Shown: in pieces, positions 61,841 to 64,000 of the stretch
Numbering within the stretch: position 1 is the first letter of the stretch
Layout: every line of letters starts with the position of its first letter
From: Pandoraea norimbergensis
GTDB lineage: Bacteria > Pseudomonadota > Gammaproteobacteria > Burkholderiales > Burkholderiaceae
Reading direction: 5' to 3'
Assembly: GCF_001465545.3 (NCBI RefSeq)
Contig: NZ_CP013480.3
Span: forward strand, 868,001-932,000
Length of the DNA stretch: 64,000 nt
Made by a program: the position numbers and the translations under genes
The notes under the pieces: model-generated
Told to the model about the DNA's origin: nothing
Databases searched by the model: none
Seen by the model: the letters and a program-made list of their open reading frames with translations, nothing else

Positions 61841-63514
61841 CTAGACTGCGACCGCCGTCGATGCGTGTGCTGCTGTTCTTGTGTCTGTGTCGCGATAAAT
61901 CTCCGTCATGCCCGACCCTCGCCGGCCGTCTTCGAGAATCATGTCCGCCGCCTTCTCGGCGATCATGATCGTCGGTGCATTCGTGTTGCCCGAGACCAGC
62001 TCGGGCATGATCGAGGCGTCCACCACGCGCAGCCCGGCGAGACCGTGCACGCGCAGCCGGTCGTCCACCACGGCCATGGGGTCGTGCCCCATCTTGCAGG
62101 TGCCTGCGGGGTGATAGATCGACTGGCTGTAGCGGCGCGCGGCTTGCAGCAATTCGTCATCGCTCTGGTACTGCGCGCCCGGCACGAATTCGCTGATGAT
62201 GTGCGGTGCCAGCGACGGCGCCGCGGCAATGCGGCGCGCCACCTTGATGCCGTCGATGACAACCTGATGGTCGCGCGCGTCCGACAAGTAGTTGGCGTGA
62301 ATCGCCGGGTATTGCAGCGGATCGTTCGAGGCGATCTCCACGCTGCCCCGGCTGTGCGGACGCAACTGACAGACCGACGACGTGAATGCCGAGAACCGAT
62401 GCGCGCCTTGGCCGGGCTTGTCCGCCGAGAGCGGCTGCATGTGGAACTGGATATCGGGGCGCTCGACCTCGGGGCGTGAGCGCGTGAAGATCGTCACCTG
62501 ACTGGCCGCCAGCGTCAGCGGACCGGTGCGAGCGAACGCGTATTGCAGGCCGATGAGAGCCTTGCGCAACGGGTTGTTCACTTCGTCGTTCAGCGTGCGC
62601 TCGCGCGTCTTGAAGACGAGGCGCACTTGCAAGTGATCTTGCAAATTCTGGCCGACCCCCGGCAACGCGTGCCGTAGTGCGACGCCCGCTTTCGCCAGTA
62701 CCGTGGTCGGGCCCACGCCCGAGTTCTGCAACAACTGCGGCGAGCCGATGGCCCCGGCGGCGAGAATCACCTCAACACGTGCCCGGGCTTTCTTGCGCTG
62801 CCCATCCTGCAAATACTCGACACCGACCGCACGCTTGCCGTCGAAGAGCACACGACACGTCTGTGCGCGCGTCTCGACAATCAGATTGCGCCGCTCGCGT
62901 GCGGGCTTCAGAAACCCTTTTGCCGTACTCCAGCGAAAGCCGCGAAATGCCGTCTGCTGGAAGTAACCCACGCCTTCCTGTGTGGCGCCGTTGTAATCCG
63001 CGTTGAACGGAATGCCAATGTCTTGCGCAGCGGCGATGAAGTGATCGGCGATGGGGCGGCGCAGTCGCAGGTCAGACACCTTGAGCGGGCCGCCCGCACC
63101 GTGATACTCGCTCGCGCCATGCTCCTGATCTTCCGACTTCTTGAAGTAGGGCAGCACGTCGGCATAGCGCCATCCGCGATTACCGAGCGAGGCCCAGCGG
63201 TCGTAATCCTGTCGCTGGCCGCGCACATAAAGCAGCCCGTTGAGCGAACTGGAGCCGCCGAGTACTTTGCCGCGCGGCCAGTCGATCTGACGATTCGCAA
63301 CGTTCTCGTCGGCCTCGGTGCGATAGCACCAGTCGAGCGCCGGGTTGTGCATCGTCTTGAAGTAGCCGACGGGAATGTGAATCCACGGATTGCTATCCGG
63401 TCCGCCCGCTTCGAGCAGCAACACCTTGTTCGCGGGGTCGGCGCTCAGCCGGTTTGCGAGCACGCAGCCTGCCGAGCCCGCGCCGACGATCAGATAGTCC
63501 ACCTCATGTTCCAT
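61841..63514 (-). CDS. GMC family FAD oxidoreductase (choline dehydrogenase-like)
   Basis: A 557-residue FAD-dependent alcohol dehydrogenase. [21 protein letters not shown] is the N-terminal FAD fold, [21 protein letters not shown] the GMC signature 1, and [17 protein letters not shown] signature 2. The catalytic His lies in [13 protein letters not shown] and the Asn/His end in [18 protein letters not shown]. The start at 63514 ([11 protein letters not shown]) is fixed by the fold. AlkJ-like alcohol oxidation to aldehyde is likely. It is divergent from the IclR gene at the right edge and upstream of an MHS transporter. Confidence 0.9.
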   Translation of the reverse strand: MEHEVDYLIVGAGSAGCVLANRLSADPANKVLLLEAGGPDSNPWIHIPVGYFKTMHNPALDWCYRTEADENVANRQIDWPRGKVLGGSSSLNGLLYVRGQRQDYDRWASLGNRGWRYADVLPYFKKSEDQEHGASEYHGAGGPLKVSDLRLRRPIADHFIAAAQDIGIPFNADYNGATQEGVGYFQQTAFRGFRWSTAKGFLKPARERRNLIVETRAQTCRVLFDGKRAVGVEYLQDGQRKKARARVEVILAAGAIGSPQLLQNSGVGPTTVLAKAGVALRHALPGVGQNLQDHLQVRLVFKTRERTLNDEVNNPLRKALIGLQYAFARTGPLTLAASQVTIFTRSRPEVERPDIQFHMQPLSADKPGQGAHRFSAFTSSVCQLRPHSRGSVEIASNDPLQYPAIHANYLSDARDHQVVIDGIKVARRIAAAPSLAPHIISEFVPGAQYQSDDELLQAARRYSQSIYHPAGTCKMGHDPMAVVDDRLRVHGLAGLRVVDASIMPELVSGNTNAPTIMIAEKAADMILEDGRRGSGMTEIYRDTDTRTAAHASTAVAV

Positions 63515-63865
63515 ACCGCCTGTCTCCTGCCTGAGTTCGCATCCGTGCACTGCGCCCGGATGAAACGATTCGTTTCGGATTGTTTCGATTCAATGTCGGC
63601 GAGCGTCTGAGAAATGCCAAGTGAAAAGACGCGGAGAACGGGAAACTGAAACGGAATTCGACGATGACGTCTCAGAACAAAGCAATTGCTGCGGCGCATC
63701 TGCGGGGTTTCACTAGGGGAGGAGGGCGGCGCTGAAGCGAGGGATGTCGCGTCCCCGGTCGTCGTCGAATGTCACTCGGACAGGGGTAATCCCGGGGCTG
63801 ATGATCGTCAAATAATTGGTATATTTTGTTTCTTTTATTTTGATGGTCGGGTGCGAGGAGGCGCG
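63515..63865. promoter_or_regulatory. Divergent regulatory region between GMC oxidoreductase and IclR genes
   Basis: No gene is seen in these 351 bases. A strongly AT-rich block at about 63808-63845 contains an imperfect CAAATA...TATTTTG dyad. It lies just before the IclR start and is the probable operator/promoter. Confidence 0.5.
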
Positions 63866-64000
63866 ATGCGCGAGACAGGCACGCTGGACGAACTGGACAT
63901 TCGCGCGAGCGAAGAGGCGCGTAACCTGCGGGCACTGGCCATCATCGAGCGCCTGGCGATCGCCGGGCAGCCCTATACGCTGTCGCAACTGGCGACGCGT
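63866..64000 (+). CDS. IclR family regulator, N-terminal part (cut by window edge)
   Basis: Forty-five codons are visible. After a short leader (MRETGTLDELDIRASEEA) the sequence ARNLRALAIIERLAIAG and QPYTLSQLATR is the beginning of the IclR winged helix. GAGGAG lies six bases before the ATG. It is divergent from the GMC oxidoreductase gene and probably controls it together with the MHS transporter. Confidence 0.75.
   Translation, partial: MRETGTLDELDIRASEEARNLRALAIIERLAIAGQPYTLSQLATR

Noticed and set aside
1..64000. CRISPR array, prophage, insertion sequence, tRNA or rRNA
   Set aside because: No regularly spaced repeats with spacers, no transposase or phage genes, and no tRNA or rRNA-like sequences were seen.

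Overview
This is a GC-rich chromosomal window of a beta-proteobacterium of the Burkholderiaceae. Gene content and protein style point most to Pandoraea or a close relative, but this is judged by eye without a search. It encodes about 51 protein genes, two of them cut by the window edges (a TonB-dependent receptor on the left, an IclR regulator on the right). I see no rRNA, tRNA, insertion sequence, prophage or CRISPR array. Most of the window is metabolic and transport islands, nearly all with a dedicated regulator transcribed divergently.

Layout. 1-2.1 kb: TonB receptor start, a DUF2946 metal-type protein, and ompW behind what looks like an exactly spaced class II FNR promoter. 2.3-4.9 kb: a class A penicillin-binding protein whose stop codon lies in a 12-bp tandem repeat. 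5-10.7 kb: LysR, quinone oxidoreductase, AraC, GNAT, an NAD-type formate dehydrogenase and a glutathione transferase. 10.9-15.7 kb: a tyrosine/phenylalanine locus (aromatic aminotransferase, aromatic amino acid permease, 4-hydroxyphenylpyruvate dioxygenase) with a divergent Lrp-type regulator. 15.8-19.2 kb: an MFS exporter with a Thr-Ser-Pro repeat, then leuA behind a leucine-rich leader peptide and attenuator. 19.4-23.3 kb: the end of the beta-ketoadipate pathway (pcaI, pcaJ, pcaF) with a divergent IclR regulator and a large palindromic operator. 23.3-28.4 kb: a FAD aromatic monooxygenase, DUF2783 protein and an unusual metallo-beta-lactamase-fold protein opposite two overlapping IclR paralogues.

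28.5-33.9 kb: a histidine acid phosphatase, then an envelope-type module: YbjN-like protein, ECF-like sigma factor, anti-sigma factor, and an uncharacterised membrane protein and lipoprotein. The same bipartite promoter-like motif, with identical internal spacing, stands in front of the YbjN gene and in front of the membrane-protein/lipoprotein pair. This is the best candidate for an undescribed system: a sigma factor with its probable target genes on both sides. 34-38 kb: GNAT, an alpha/beta hydrolase plus MarR pair with twin operators, a secreted repeat protein and an aromatic-acid type MFS transporter. 38.6-42.8 kb: opgG (periplasmic glucans) divergent from a periplasmic GH3 beta-glucosidase. 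42.8-52.2 kb: D-malate/tartrate dehydrogenase with its LysR, a flavin monooxygenase opposite a sulfonate-type binding protein, a GlxA-type regulator facing an exported DJ-1/PfpI protein, and an old yellow enzyme with its LysR. 52.3-57.5 kb: a probable peptidase/porin/MFS uptake operon (AbgB-like) with divergent LysR. 57.5-64 kb: a degenerate EAL-domain protein, two MFS transporters, a GMC oxidoreductase and the start of an IclR regulator.

Overall the window is a set of soil-type catabolic units (aromatics, organic acids, amino acids, sulfonates), with cell-envelope genes (porins, PBP, periplasmic glucan, sigma module) between them.
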